Assembly: GCA_017983955.1 (NCBI GenBank)
Contig: JAGOAJ010000001.1
Location: 1-64,000, forward strand
Source of the DNA: Burkholderiaceae bacterium
GTDB lineage: Bacteria > Pseudomonadota > Gammaproteobacteria > Burkholderiales > Burkholderiaceae_B
Direction: 5' to 3'
Length of the DNA: 64,000 nucleotides
A model generated the notes under the pieces. It did no database searches. It had not been told where the DNA came from and worked only from the letters and a program-made list of their open reading frames with translations. A program made the position numbers and the translations under genes. How positions within the stretch are numbered: the stretch's first letter is position 1; each line of letters begins with the position of its first letter. This document shows, one piece after another, positions 37,534 through 47,070 of this stretch.

Positions 37534-38841
37534 TTACTGCACGCTTTTTTGGAAACGTTCCAGCAGCTCGTTACCGCGCTTGACCATGGTTTCCACACCG
37601 GCTTCGGGTGTAGTTTTGCCACTGAAGATCATCTCCATTTCGCCATCTTCGATGTCGCGAATTTGTGGCAAATAGCCCAGACGTACGCCACGCGAGTTTT
37701 CAGTCGTGGTGGCATCCAGCTGTTTGACCGCTACATCGGCGCCCGGGTTTTTGTCATAAAAGCCAGATTGCTGAGTTAGCGCGTAGCCTGCTTTGGTTAC
37801 AGGTACATACCCAGTACCTTGATGCCATTCGGCAGACTTTTCAGGGCTGGACAGGAACTTGAAGAACTTGGTGACGCCCTTGTAGACTTCGGGTGATTTT
37901 TTAGCAAATACCCACAGCGACGCGCCGCCGATGATGGTGTTTTGTGGTGCGCCCTGTACATCATCATGGTAGGGCAGGGACGAGGTGCCAAATTCAAACT
38001 TGCCAGTTTTGATGATATTGGCGCGGTTGCCGCTGGAGCCTGTAAACATGCCACATTTACCGCCGGTGAATAAGCCGTTGGCCGCATCGCCCCGACCACC
38101 GTAGGTGAAAGTGCCTTCTTTGCTCATGTCAGCCAGGAATTTCATGTGCTTCATGAAAACAGGCTTGTTGATTTCCAGTCTGGCATCCAATCCACCAAAA
38201 CCGTTGTCCAGCGATGCATAGGGCACGTTATGCCAGGCACCGAAGGTTTCCAGCTGTATCCAGGCCGGCCACGATGTGGTGTAGCCGCATTCTAGACCAG
38301 CCGCGCGTAGCTTCTTGCCTGCGGCAGCCATTTCTTTCCAGGTTTTTGGAGGAGCCTCTGGGTCCAGACCCGCTTTCTTAAAGGCGTCCTTGTTGTAGTA
38401 CAGGACTGGCGTAGAGCTGTTAAACGGCATAGATACCAGTTTGCCGTCAGCAGACGAATAATAGCTCGCGACAGCGCCTAAAAAATCGGCGGGGTTGATA
38501 GGGTCACCCGCGGTTTCAGACATTTCCTGAATTGGCTGTATGGCACCCTTGGCGTACATCATCGTTGCCGTGCCAACCTCAAAGACCTGCAGTATGTCTG
38601 GAGCATTGCCAGAGCGGAACGCAGCGATCCCAGCATTCATGGACTCGCCATAGGCGCCTTTGTAAACGGCGTTAATCACGTAATCAGATTGGCTTTTATT
38701 GAATTCGCTGACTAGCGAATTGACGCGATCGCCCAGCGCGCCTTCCATGGAGTGCCAAAACTGAATGTCTGTGGCGGCGTGGGCAGTGCCCATGCTGGCA
38801 ATAATACCGGTCAAGGATAAAGCGAATAATCTGGCTCGCAT
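37534..38841 (-). CDS. ugpB: glycerol-3-phosphate-binding periplasmic protein
   Basis: A 435-residue periplasmic binding protein with a signal peptide cut after GTAHA. The mature part begins ATDIQFWHSMEGALGDRVNSLVSEFN, and the ligand-binding blocks NSSTPVLYYNKDAFKKAGLD, CGYTTSWPAWIQLETFGAWHN and GGASLWVFAKKSPEVYKG match UgpB. It is first in the operon and divergent from proC. I looked for a Pho box upstream and found no pair with the needed 11-bp spacing. Confidence 0.95.
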   Translation of the reverse strand: MRARLFALSLTGIIASMGTAHAATDIQFWHSMEGALGDRVNSLVSEFNKSQSDYVINAVYKGAYGESMNAGIAAFRSGNAPDILQVFEVGTATMMYAKGAIQPIQEMSETAGDPINPADFLGAVASYYSSADGKLVSMPFNSSTPVLYYNKDAFKKAGLDPEAPPKTWKEMAAAGKKLRAAGLECGYTTSWPAWIQLETFGAWHNVPYASLDNGFGGLDARLEINKPVFMKHMKFLADMSKEGTFTYGGRGDAANGLFTGGKCGMFTGSSGNRANIIKTGKFEFGTSSLPYHDDVQGAPQNTIIGGASLWVFAKKSPEVYKGVTKFFKFLSSPEKSAEWHQGTGYVPVTKAGYALTQQSGFYDKNPGADVAVKQLDATTTENSRGVRLGYLPQIRDIEDGEMEMIFSGKTTPEAGVETMVKRGNELLERFQKSVQ

Positions 38842-39013
38842 AAGGTGATCTCCTAAGGTGTGCTGTTCTGGCCAGAGATAGCCAGCTGAGGTCGTAAAAG
38901 AGGCGTAATAAGTTAGTGTAGTGCCTGTTTATGAACGCAATGTGACTGTAACGACATTTCACGCAATGGGTCAATGACTATATGGTGATAGAAAACCGTA
39001 CAATAGTCGGCTT

Positions 39014-39847
39014 ATGGCTAAAGAACTTACTATTGCATTCATAGGCGGGGGCAACATGGCGTCCGCGCTGGCCTCGGGCCTGATAGGACGACATTGCGAG
39101 GCAGGCAATGTCCATGTGGTCGACCCTGGGGCTGCGGCACTGCAAGGTTGGCAAGAACAGGGCGCTAGCGTCGCCCTTAAGGCCGATGCTGCTCTGGCGG
39201 AACACAGGGTGTGGATATTTGCGGTGAAGCCGCAATTCCTTAAGCAGGCAGTTGCTGATTGCCTGCCCTATCTGCAGCCCGACACTCTGGTAATCAGCGT
39301 CGCAGCAGGAATTTCAGCGGCGACCTTATCCAAATGGCTCAGCACGCCAGAGCATGCCTTCACTCGCCTGGTTAGATGCATGCCAAACACACCCGCCCTG
39401 ATAGGCGCTGGCGCCAGCGGCCTGATGGCGCTAGATGGTGTTAGCGACTATGACCGTAGCCTGGCCACGGAATTACTGGGATCGGTAGGGCAGGTCGTAT
39501 GGGTAGACAGCGATTACGAAATTGATGTGGTCACTTCTTTGTCAGGCAGTGGCCCCGCCTATGTATTCCTATTTCTGGAAGCCCTGATAGATAGCGCCAC
39601 CCAACAAGGTTTGAGCCCCGACCAAGCACGTCAATTGGCATTGGCAACATTGGCCGGCGCCACACAATTGGCTGCTCAGTCGTCTGACAGCATAGCTACA
39701 TTGCGCGAGCGCGTTACCTCCAAGGGTGGCACGACGGCCGCCGCTCTGGATGTGTTCCAGCAACGCCAGTTCGCAACAACCATAGATATGGCCATGAAAG
39801 CGGCGACAGATCGCGCCGCACAACTTTCCCTAGAGTTTTCACAATGA
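39014..39847 (+). CDS. proC: pyrroline-5-carboxylate reductase
   Basis: ProC makes proline from pyrroline-5-carboxylate with NAD(P)H. The Rossmann start IAFIGGGNMASALASGLIG, the mid signature RCMPNTPALIGAGASGL and the C-terminal ITALSGSGPAY-like VTSLSGSGPAYVFLFLEALIDSA with VTSKGGTTAAALDVF are all present in the 277-residue protein. It overlaps the next gene by ATGA. Confidence 0.96.
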   Translation: MAKELTIAFIGGGNMASALASGLIGRHCEAGNVHVVDPGAAALQGWQEQGASVALKADAALAEHRVWIFAVKPQFLKQAVADCLPYLQPDTLVISVAAGISAATLSKWLSTPEHAFTRLVRCMPNTPALIGAGASGLMALDGVSDYDRSLATELLGSVGQVVWVDSDYEIDVVTSLSGSGPAYVFLFLEALIDSATQQGLSPDQARQLALATLAGATQLAAQSSDSIATLRERVTSKGGTTAAALDVFQQRQFATTIDMAMKAATDRAAQLSLEFSQ

Positions 39848-40461
39848 AGCAGCAAACCAAATTTCCCCAAACGCATACGCGTTCTACCCAGACGCGTACG
39901 CGTTTTAACGAAACGCATACGCGATTCACTCCCATGACCGCCTTGCAGTTTTCGCTGGCCGTATTGTTGATGGGCACCATTGTGGTTGCCTCCAATATCC
40001 TAGTGCAATACCCCATCAACCGCTGGCTGACGTGGGGCGCTATTTCCTACCCCATCGCCTTTCTGGTGGCTGACTTGCTAAACCGCCGGTTTGGACCGGC
40101 AGCAGCGCGCAAGGTCGCTTATGTGGGGTTTGTATCGGCCCTGATCATATCGGTATGGGTGGCCACGCCACGTATCGCCGTAGCGTCTGGACTGGCTTTT
40201 TTGTCCGCCCAACTGGTGGATATCTATGTATTTGACCGTTTGCGCAATCAATCCTGGTGGCGGGCTCCACTAATAGGTGGCGTGGCCGGTGCCACCCTGG
40301 ATACCTTCGTTTTCTTTAGCGTAGCCTTTGTCGGTACTGGCGTGCTATGGCCAGCTCTGCTGGTAGGTGACCTGGCTGTCAAACTGGTCGTTAATGCCAC
40401 CATGTTGGCACCGTTTCGTGCTTTGATGTGGAATCTGGGGAAACCTGCACAAACCCAATGA
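39844..40461 (+). CDS. yhhQ: queuosine precursor transporter (VUT/YhhQ family)
   Basis: A membrane protein of the YhhQ family, which imports queuosine precursors such as preQ0/preQ1 for tRNA modification. Five to six hydrophobic segments, the DLLNRRFGPAAARKVAYVGF loop and the SAQLVDIYVFDRLR motif are seen. Two starts are possible. ATG 39844 overlaps proC and gives 205 residues with an odd Thr/Arg-rich head made of three 7-residue repeats; ATG 39934 gives 175 residues beginning MTALQFSLAV. The family's normal N-terminus favours the latter, the overlap the former. Confidence 0.87.
   Translation: MKQQTKFPQTHTRSTQTRTRFNETHTRFTPMTALQFSLAVLLMGTIVVASNILVQYPINRWLTWGAISYPIAFLVADLLNRRFGPAAARKVAYVGFVSALIISVWVATPRIAVASGLAFLSAQLVDIYVFDRLRNQSWWRAPLIGGVAGATLDTFVFFSVAFVGTGVLWPALLVGDLAVKLVVNATMLAPFRALMWNLGKPAQTQ
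39871..39923 (+). repeat. three 21-nt direct repeats in the head of yhhQ
   Basis: ACGCRTACGCG occurs at 39871, 39892 and 39913, exactly 21 bp apart, with partly conserved flanks (TTYTA). In frame it reads as heptads such as THTRSTQ, TRTRFNE, THTRFTP. It may be protein-coding expansion or a set of regularly spaced DNA sites two helical turns apart. Confidence 0.8.
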
Positions 40462-40637
40462 ACACCTAAAAATATAACGGGGTGTAAGGGCTTATCCGTA
40501 GTGACATCTGGGCTGGCAGTTGTCAGAATACGCTTGCCGTTCAAGGCGGAAGCCCAACACCATGGCTTGCCGTAAATTTAACAAGGTGAACCCAACCGGG
40601 AACCCTTCACGGCAAGCCTTACCGGAGACAAGCAAGC

Positions 40638-41762
40638 ATGACTTTCATGAAACGTGCAACACCACTGGCCTTAGCACTTGGTGCCATGGCTATCGCCAGC
40701 AGCGTTTACGCGGCTGACACCATCAAAATTGGCATACCCCAACCCATGACGGGTCCAGCCACTCAATATGGCGATCAAATACAGGCAGGGGCCCTGACGG
40801 CTATTGACGCTGTCAACGCCGCCGGCGGCATCAACGGCAAAATGCTTGAACCATTGCTGATAGACGATGGTTGCGAACCCAAGCAGGCCGTTCCAGCCGC
40901 TAACCGTGTCATCAACGCTGGCGCCAAGTTTGCTGTTGCACACGCTTGTTCCGGTACCACAGTGCCAGCCGTCAACGTCTACGAGCAAGAAGGCATAGTC
41001 GCAATTACTCCAGGGGCTACATCGCCACTGGTGACCGACACCATCAAGCCACATTATTTCTTCCGCACCATAGGCCGTGATGACCAACAAGGTCCTTTTG
41101 CTGCCGACTACATCATCAAGCAACTCAAGCCAAAAACAGTCGCCATTTTGCACGACAAGCAAACCTATGGCAGCGGCGTGGCATCCCAGGTCCGTGATAG
41201 CCTGGCAAAAAGCGACGCACTGAAAATCTCCATTTTTGAAGGGATTAACGTAGGCGACAGCGATTACTCCGCAGTAATCACCAAGCTCAAAGGCCTGAAC
41301 GCCGACCTTATCTATTTTGGCGGCTACCACGCTGAATTGGGTCTGTTGCTGCGCCAAGCTCGTGAACAGGGCTTAACTACCCAGTTTATGGGTCCTGAAG
41401 GCGTTGCCAACCAGGATTTGGTGGCTATTGCTGGTCCGGCCATCGAAGATCTTCTGGTAACTTTGCCCGCCGACTTTACCAAGTTGCCGGCCAACAAAGG
41501 CATACTTGAAGAGTTCACTAAGTACAAACGCAGCCCCGATGGCGCATTTACCTTCCCTGCATACTCGGCCGTACAAATCCTGACGGCCAGTATCAAAGCT
41601 GTTGGCGAAGATCCCGCCAAGGTTGCTGATTACATGCACAGCAATTCGTTTGACACCGGTATCGGCAAAGTTGAATACGATGCCAAAGGCGACTTGAAGG
41701 AATTCGAGTTTGCTGTCTTTAAATGGGACAAAGCTGGCGCAATGGAACAACTGAAGTTCTAG
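40638..41762 (+). CDS. livK: branched-chain amino-acid ABC binding protein (LivK-like) 2
   Basis: The cognate binding protein of the liv operon: 374 residues, signal peptide ending SVYA, mature start ADTIKIGIPQPMTGPATQYGDQ. It is clearly paralogous to the protein at 33336, sharing DDGCEPKQ, TIGRDDQQGPFAADYI and EGINVGDSDYSAVITKLK. GGAG precedes ATG 40638 by ten bases; an internal ATG at 40647 is also possible. A terminator-like hairpin separates it from livH. Confidence 0.94.
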   Translation: MTFMKRATPLALALGAMAIASSVYAADTIKIGIPQPMTGPATQYGDQIQAGALTAIDAVNAAGGINGKMLEPLLIDDGCEPKQAVPAANRVINAGAKFAVAHACSGTTVPAVNVYEQEGIVAITPGATSPLVTDTIKPHYFFRTIGRDDQQGPFAADYIIKQLKPKTVAILHDKQTYGSGVASQVRDSLAKSDALKISIFEGINVGDSDYSAVITKLKGLNADLIYFGGYHAELGLLLRQAREQGLTTQFMGPEGVANQDLVAIAGPAIEDLLVTLPADFTKLPANKGILEEFTKYKRSPDGAFTFPAYSAVQILTASIKAVGEDPAKVADYMHSNSFDTGIGKVEYDAKGDLKEFEFAVFKWDKAGAMEQLKF

Positions 41763-41776
41763 GTCGCCTACGTCCT

Positions 41777-41804
41777 GGCTCCGGTTCCTTTAGGAACTGG
41801 AGCC
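41777..41804 (+). terminator. intra-operon terminator between livK and livH
   Basis: GGCTCCGGTTCC pairs with GGAACTGGAGCC (one G-T pair) around TTTA and is followed by TTTCTTTTCTTT. It should reduce read-through into the permease genes. Confidence 0.82.
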
Positions 41805-41870
41805 TTTCTTTTCTTTCCCGGTTGGTGAGCTGTCTAGATACCAGGCCGACCTAACGGAATATCCGCTTTT

Positions 41871-42797
41871 ATGTCTGAGCTAATCCCTGAACTTACGCAA
41901 CAGCTATTCAATGGCTTGTCGCTTGGCGCTATTTATGCGCTTATTGCCATAGGCTATACCATGGTGTATGGCATTATTGGCATGATTAACTTCGCCCACG
42001 GCGAAATTTATATGATAGGGGCCTACGTCGGTCTGGTGACTTTGTCAGCCGTCGGCGTCAACAGCGGCTTGCCCTTGCCGGTCATCATCCTGATTATGTT
42101 GATCGTGGCCGTCCTGGTCACTGGCGTATATGGCTATGCCATAGAAAAAGTGGCGTACTCTCCCTTGCGTGGCGGGCCACGTCTGGTTCCCCTGATTTCT
42201 GCGATAGGTATGTCTATTTTCCTGCAGAACTGGGTTGCAATCGGGCAGGGCGCACGTGATATGGCTGTACCTGCGCTGGTTACCGGTTCGGTCAAGTTTC
42301 AGCTAGGGTCTGATTTCGTGATTACAGCGCCGTATTCGCGCATTATGATCATATTAGTCACTGTCACCCTAATGGTGGCCTTGTCACTATTTATCAAATA
42401 CTCTCGTATAGGACGTGCCTCGCGGGCCTGCTCGCAAGACTTGCGCATGGCCAACCTGCTGGGTATAGACACCAACAAGATCATCTCTTTCACCTTTATT
42501 ATTGGCGCCATGCTGGCCGCTGTTGGCGGTGTACTGATTGCATTGGCTATAGGAAAACTAAATCCATTCATAGGCTTTATCGCCGGCATTAAAGCCTTTA
42601 CTGCTGCTGTTTTAGGCGGTATAGGCAGTATTCCTGGCGCCATGCTGGGCGGTGTGCTGCTGGGGCTGGCTGAAACCTTTGCCGCGGCTTATATCTCGTC
42701 CCAATACAAAGACATTGTTGCGTTTGGCCTGTTGGTATTTATTTTGCTGTTCCGTCCAACCGGACTGCTGGGTAAACCCGAAGTGGAAAAAGTGTAA
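41871..42797 (+). CDS. livH: branched-chain amino-acid ABC permease LivH
   Basis: A 308-residue inner-membrane permease. The start region [43 protein letters not shown] is the LivH signature, and the EAA-like loop [28 protein letters not shown] binds the ATPases. Its last base is shared with the ATG of livM (TAATG overlap), so translation is coupled. Confidence 0.96.
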   Translation: MSELIPELTQQLFNGLSLGAIYALIAIGYTMVYGIIGMINFAHGEIYMIGAYVGLVTLSAVGVNSGLPLPVIILIMLIVAVLVTGVYGYAIEKVAYSPLRGGPRLVPLISAIGMSIFLQNWVAIGQGARDMAVPALVTGSVKFQLGSDFVITAPYSRIMIILVTVTLMVALSLFIKYSRIGRASRACSQDLRMANLLGIDTNKIISFTFIIGAMLAAVGGVLIALAIGKLNPFIGFIAGIKAFTAAVLGGIGSIPGAMLGGVLLGLAETFAAAYISSQYKDIVAFGLLVFILLFRPTGLLGKPEVEKV

Positions 42798-44026
42798 TGG
42801 GTAACAATATAAAAAACGCCTTTATGGCGGCCATTATGGCTGGCGTTATTATTGCGCCCGTCTTTGGTCTTCAGATAGTCCGCGTGGGCATGGAAACCAC
42901 TTTGCGCCCGGAATGGGACATGATCCTTTACGGTATGGGCATCGTGTTTGCCTTTCAGCTGATCATCCGCCCCTTATTGGCCAAGCTGTTTACCAGCCAA
43001 ACCAAAAAAATCAGTCTGCCCACGCTTAACGACAAGGCTAGGCGCGGCCTTATCTTTTTGCTGATCGCTATTGCTCTGATTTTTCCCTTTTTCACGGGCA
43101 GGGCACAGGTGGATATCGCCACCCTAGTACTGATTTACGTCATGTTGGGCCTGGGATTGAACATAGTTGTCGGCTTTGCCGGCTTACTGGATCTGGGTTT
43201 TGTAGGCTTCTACGCGGTAGGCGCCTACACCTATGCGTTGCTGTATCACTGGGCTGGCTGGGGCTTTTGGGAAGCCCTGCCACTGGCGGGCGGTGTAGCC
43301 GCTTTGTTTGGCTATTTGCTGGGCTTCCCGGTTTTACGACTGCGTGGCGACTACCTGGCCATCGTGACGCTGGGCTTTGGTGAAATCATACGTTTGCTGC
43401 TAATTAACTTACATGACTTCACCGGTGGCCCCGACGGCATTTCCGGTATCCCCAAACCCACGGTGTTTGGCTATCCTATGATGCGCCGTGCCCCTGAAGG
43501 TGAAACCACCTTCCACGAGCTGGTAGGTTGGCAATTTGCCAACCAGGATGTCATTATTTATCTGTATTTGATGGCCTTAGGTCTGGCTTTATTAGCCCTG
43601 TACGTATCTACACGCGTTATACGCATGCCCATAGGTCGTGCCTGGGAAGCCTTGCGCGAAGACGAAATCGCTTGTCGTTCGCTGGGTTTGAACCCGACCA
43701 ATATCAAGCTATCAGCCTTTACCATGGGCGCGATGTTTGCAGGCTTTGGCGGTGCTTTTTTTGCAGCGCGTCAAGGCCTGGTTAATCCAGAGTCGTTCAC
43801 CTTTATGGAGTCGGCGCTTATCCTGGCCATTGTGGTGTTAGGCGGCATGGGGTCTCAGGTGGGTGTAATTCTTGCAGCCATCATTGTCACGGTAGTACCT
43901 GAAATTGCCCGTGAATTTGCTGAATATCGCATGCTGATTTTCGGCTTGGTTATGGTGCTAATGATGATGTGGCGTCCCCAAGGGCTGCTGCCAGTTAAAC
44001 GTCCACAAGTGGAGTTGAAAGCATGA
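42797..44026 (+). CDS. livM: branched-chain amino-acid ABC permease LivM
   Basis: A 409-residue permease with an N-terminal extension of about 110 residues carrying extra helices, as in E. coli LivM. The core has [36 protein letters not shown] and the loop [29 protein letters not shown]. It overlaps livH and livG (ATGA at 44023), a tightly coupled operon. Confidence 0.96.
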   Translation: MGNNIKNAFMAAIMAGVIIAPVFGLQIVRVGMETTLRPEWDMILYGMGIVFAFQLIIRPLLAKLFTSQTKKISLPTLNDKARRGLIFLLIAIALIFPFFTGRAQVDIATLVLIYVMLGLGLNIVVGFAGLLDLGFVGFYAVGAYTYALLYHWAGWGFWEALPLAGGVAALFGYLLGFPVLRLRGDYLAIVTLGFGEIIRLLLINLHDFTGGPDGISGIPKPTVFGYPMMRRAPEGETTFHELVGWQFANQDVIIYLYLMALGLALLALYVSTRVIRMPIGRAWEALREDEIACRSLGLNPTNIKLSAFTMGAMFAGFGGAFFAARQGLVNPESFTFMESALILAIVVLGGMGSQVGVILAAIIVTVVPEIAREFAEYRMLIFGLVMVLMMMWRPQGLLPVKRPQVELKA

Positions 44027-44790
44027 GCGACGTTTTATTAAAGGTAACAGGCCTTACCATGCGGTTTGGTGGTTTGCTGGCTGTTGATGAAGTCACCTTC
44101 GATGTTAAAAAAGACGAGGTATTTGCCATTATTGGGCCAAATGGCGCGGGCAAGACTACAGTGTTCAACTGCGTGGGTGGCTTTTATAAACCAGCATCCG
44201 GCATCATCTCCATGGATGGCAAGCCCATACACGGGCTGTCCAGCCACAAGGTAGCTCGTCATGGCCTGGTGCGCACATTTCAGAACGTGCGCCTGTTCAA
44301 AAGCCTGACGGTGCTTGAAAATCTGCTAGTAGCCCAGCATACCCACATACAGACTGGCTTGGTCCAGGGTTTGCTGAAAACGCCGTCTTATCGTAAATCC
44401 GAACAACAAGCCCAGGAAGCCGCTGCCAAATGGTTGGATTTCATGGATATACGTCAGTATGCCAATCGCGAAGCAGGTAACCTGGCCTATGGTCACCAGC
44501 GTCGCCTGGAAATTGCGCGCTGCATGATTACACGACCACGCTTACTGATGCTGGACGAGCCCGCCGCTGGCCTGAACCCTCAGGAAAAGCGCGAGCTGCA
44601 ACTACTGATAGACCAGCTACGCAGGGAATTTGATGTCGCGGTACTTCTTATTGAGCACGACATGAGTCTGGTCATGGGGGTATCGGATCGCATCATGGTC
44701 ATGGAACACGGCAAACCCATTACTACCGGATTGCCAGACGATGTACGCAATGATCCACGTGTGATCAAAGCCTATCTGGGGGAAGAATAA
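44023..44790 (+). CDS. livG: branched-chain amino-acid ABC ATPase LivG
   Basis: A 255-residue ATPase. Walker [10 protein letters not shown], a LivG-type insertion [23 protein letters not shown], signature [15 protein letters not shown] (the YG form of LSGG common in LivG), Walker [14 protein letters not shown] and C-terminal [16 protein letters not shown]. It ends at the start codon of livF. Confidence 0.96.
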   Translation: MSDVLLKVTGLTMRFGGLLAVDEVTFDVKKDEVFAIIGPNGAGKTTVFNCVGGFYKPASGIISMDGKPIHGLSSHKVARHGLVRTFQNVRLFKSLTVLENLLVAQHTHIQTGLVQGLLKTPSYRKSEQQAQEAAAKWLDFMDIRQYANREAGNLAYGHQRRLEIARCMITRPRLLMLDEPAAGLNPQEKRELQLLIDQLRREFDVAVLLIEHDMSLVMGVSDRIMVMEHGKPITTGLPDDVRNDPRVIKAYLGEE

Positions 44791-45492
44791 GTGCTTAAGC
44801 TTCAAAATGTGCACACCTATTACGGTGCAATTCAGGCACTTAATGATGTTTCTGTCGAAGTTAACGAAGGTGAAATTGTTACACTGATCGGGGCCAACGG
44901 CGCTGGCAAGACCACCCTGCTAATGACGGTTTGTGGTTCGCCACGCGCAGCTAAGGGCAGCATCACCTTTCAAGAAGAAGACATTACCCATGCCAGCACC
45001 CACAGCATCATGCGCCGGGGCATTGCCATTTCACCCGAAGGCCGACGGGTTTTTCCTGACTTGACCGTATCCGAGAATCTGAAGATGGGCGGATTTTTCC
45101 TGAAAGCTCAGGAAATAAATGCTGGACTGGACCACGTCTATGATTTGTTTCCTAGACTTAGGGAACGTTCTAATCAGCGTGCTGGGACCATGTCGGGTGG
45201 CGAGCAACAAATGCTGGCCATAGGCAGGGCGTTAATGACACGTCCCAAGCTATTGCTACTGGACGAGCCCACACTAGGCTTGGCACCATTGATTATCACG
45301 CAAATCTTCGACATTATTCGCACCATACGTGAAGAAGGCGTGACGGTGTTTCTGGTCGAGCAAAATGCTAACAAAGCCTTGCAGGTAGCTGATCGCGGCT
45401 ATGTGCTGGAAACCGGTAAGGTTGTACTGGCGGATACTGGGGCCAATCTGTTAGTTAACGACCAGGTACGCAAAGCCTATTTAGGGGCCTAA
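44791..45492 (+). CDS. livF: branched-chain amino-acid ABC ATPase LivF
   Basis: A 233-residue ATPase starting with GTG directly after the livG stop. Walker A GANGAGKTT, FPDLTVSENLKMG, signature MSGGEQQMLAIGRALMTRP and Walker B LLLLDEPTLGLAPLI are intact. Together with LivG it powers LivHM. Confidence 0.96.
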   Translation: MLKLQNVHTYYGAIQALNDVSVEVNEGEIVTLIGANGAGKTTLLMTVCGSPRAAKGSITFQEEDITHASTHSIMRRGIAISPEGRRVFPDLTVSENLKMGGFFLKAQEINAGLDHVYDLFPRLRERSNQRAGTMSGGEQQMLAIGRALMTRPKLLLLDEPTLGLAPLIITQIFDIIRTIREEGVTVFLVEQNANKALQVADRGYVLETGKVVLADTGANLLVNDQVRKAYLGA

Positions 45493-45510
45493 GAAAAGGG
45501 GCTGTAGACA

Positions 45511-45528
45511 ACGGGGCCTAGGCCCCGT
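45511..45528. terminator. terminator between livF and the GST gene
   Basis: ACGGGGCC pairs with GGCCCCGT around TA, followed by GTTTTATA. The self-complementary stem serves converging genes. Confidence 0.8.
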
Positions 45529-45547
45529 GTTTTATACCAGACTGAAT

Positions 45548-46159
45548 CTAGACCTGTAGTCCCTGAGCCTTCAAGGCTGCCTGAACACCACTATCGGCTT
45601 CAATGCGAGCATAAAAAGCCTGTAGGTTCTGCATAGTGGACAAATCAATATCTTTGGCCCTGGCCCAGCGCAACAGCGTATACAAATACGGATCGGCCAG
45701 GCTACGGGTGCCAGCCACCCAACGTTTTCCTTCCAGCTGGGCATCAGCGATGCCAAAAAGCATGACCAGGCGCGCGGCTGTGGCAGAAATAAGCTCTTGC
45801 TGGCATTCTGGGTTCGAGGTATAGCCCTGAGCGCCAAAGATCAATGCAAAAGTACGATGCAGGTCGGCATTGCAAAAAGCCAGCCAACGGCGTACTTCCG
45901 CGCGTGCTTGCAATTCCTGGGGTAGCAGATCGGCCTGCGGGTTCAAATCAGCCAGGTATTCCAGGATTGCCGAACTTTGGGTCAGTACGAAGTCACCATC
46001 AGTAAGTACAGGGACCGATCCTACCGGGTTAAGCGCCAGAAACTCAGGTTTTTTTAGCTCGTCTCGGGCCATTCTTTGGAGTTCGTAGGGCTTGCCTATC
46101 CATTCAAGCACAATATGCGTAGCAAGCGGGCATGCACCGGGAAGATAATATAATTTCAT
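45548..46159 (-). CDS. glutathione S-transferase family protein
   Basis: A 203-residue cytosolic GST. The N-terminal thioredoxin-like domain has YYLPGACPLATHIVLEWIG (beta/GstA-class opening with Cys in PGACPL), cis-Pro in GSVPVLTDGD and the glutathione gamma-glutamyl site QSSAILEYLADLNP. The C-terminal helical domain has the N-capping box SLADPYLYTLLRWA. The electrophilic substrate is unknown. Confidence 0.9.
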   Translation of the reverse strand: MKLYYLPGACPLATHIVLEWIGKPYELQRMARDELKKPEFLALNPVGSVPVLTDGDFVLTQSSAILEYLADLNPQADLLPQELQARAEVRRWLAFCNADLHRTFALIFGAQGYTSNPECQQELISATAARLVMLFGIADAQLEGKRWVAGTRSLADPYLYTLLRWARAKDIDLSTMQNLQAFYARIEADSGVQAALKAQGLQV

Positions 46160-46247
46160 ACGGCCTCTGTAGGTTAAACACGAAGACTACATCTGTTATT
46201 GTATTTCAATCGTTAATTAACATAACCGTCGATACTTATATCTTGCC

Positions 46248-47030
46248 ATGCCTACCTTACTGACTACACCGGACTTTTCCCTAACAGGAAAATTGGCCCT
46301 AATTTCTGGCTCAACTCAGGGGCTGGGTCGGGAAATTGCACTAGCCTATGCGGCTAGCGGTGCCAACGTCATTATTAATGGACGGGATCAGGGCAGGGTA
46401 GAGGACGTTGTACAGTTCATACGTCAACAGGGCGGCCAGGCTTTCGCCTGGGTGAACGATATCAGCAAGCTGGCTGAAACGGAAACGGCGTTTATCGAAT
46501 TATGCCAACAAGTTGGGACGCCCGATATCCTGGTCAATAACGTGGGCATACGGATACGCAAGTCGCTGTCTGAAGCTACTCTGGACGACATCCTGCAACT
46601 GATTAATGTGGATTTAATTGCTAGCGTGCAATTGTCGCGGCTTGCGGCCAATGCCATGGTCTATAAGGCCCAACCTGGACGTATCCTGACCATGACATCG
46701 ATTGCCGGCGAACTGGCCAGGGCAGGGGACGCTATTTATCCCATTGCCAAACAGGGGCTGGCTGGCATGGTACGGGCGCTTGCGGTCGAGTATGGTCAAT
46801 ATGGCATTACCAGCAATGGCATAGCCCCCGGCACATTTGCCACCGAAACCAATCTCGAACTGGCACTAGACCCCATAAAAGGTCCTGTTGTGGTGGGGCG
46901 CAACCCTTTGGCACGTTGGGGAAAGCCTCATGAAATCACCGGTGCGGCGGTTTTTCTGGCATCATCCAGCGCCGCCTACGTGAACGGTCATATACTAGTT
47001 GTAGATGGCGGTTTTTCCATCACATTTTAA
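46248..47030 (+). CDS. SDR oxidoreductase, gluconate 5-dehydrogenase-like
   Basis: A 260-residue short-chain dehydrogenase. NAD(P) motif SGSTQGLGREIA near residue 20, NNVG (residues about 97-100), Ser of the active site in TMTSIAGELARAGDAIYPIAKQGLAG with Tyr-x-x-x-Lys as YPIAK, and the C-terminal GHILVVDGGFSITF. The nearest named subfamily is gluconate 5-dehydrogenase (IdnO/Gno type); the actual sugar or alcohol is not certain. No gluconate genes are nearby. Confidence 0.8.
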   Translation: MPTLLTTPDFSLTGKLALISGSTQGLGREIALAYAASGANVIINGRDQGRVEDVVQFIRQQGGQAFAWVNDISKLAETETAFIELCQQVGTPDILVNNVGIRIRKSLSEATLDDILQLINVDLIASVQLSRLAANAMVYKAQPGRILTMTSIAGELARAGDAIYPIAKQGLAGMVRALAVEYGQYGITSNGIAPGTFATETNLELALDPIKGPVVVGRNPLARWGKPHEITGAAVFLASSSAAYVNGHILVVDGGFSITF

Positions 47031-47070
47031 GCACTTCCCCCCCTTTCACTATCTCAGTCTAGGTATTTGC

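Noticed and set aside
38930..38990. Pho box upstream of ugpB
   Set aside because: TGTCGTT and AGTCAC occur but with 9-bp spacing instead of the required 11 bp, and matches are weak.
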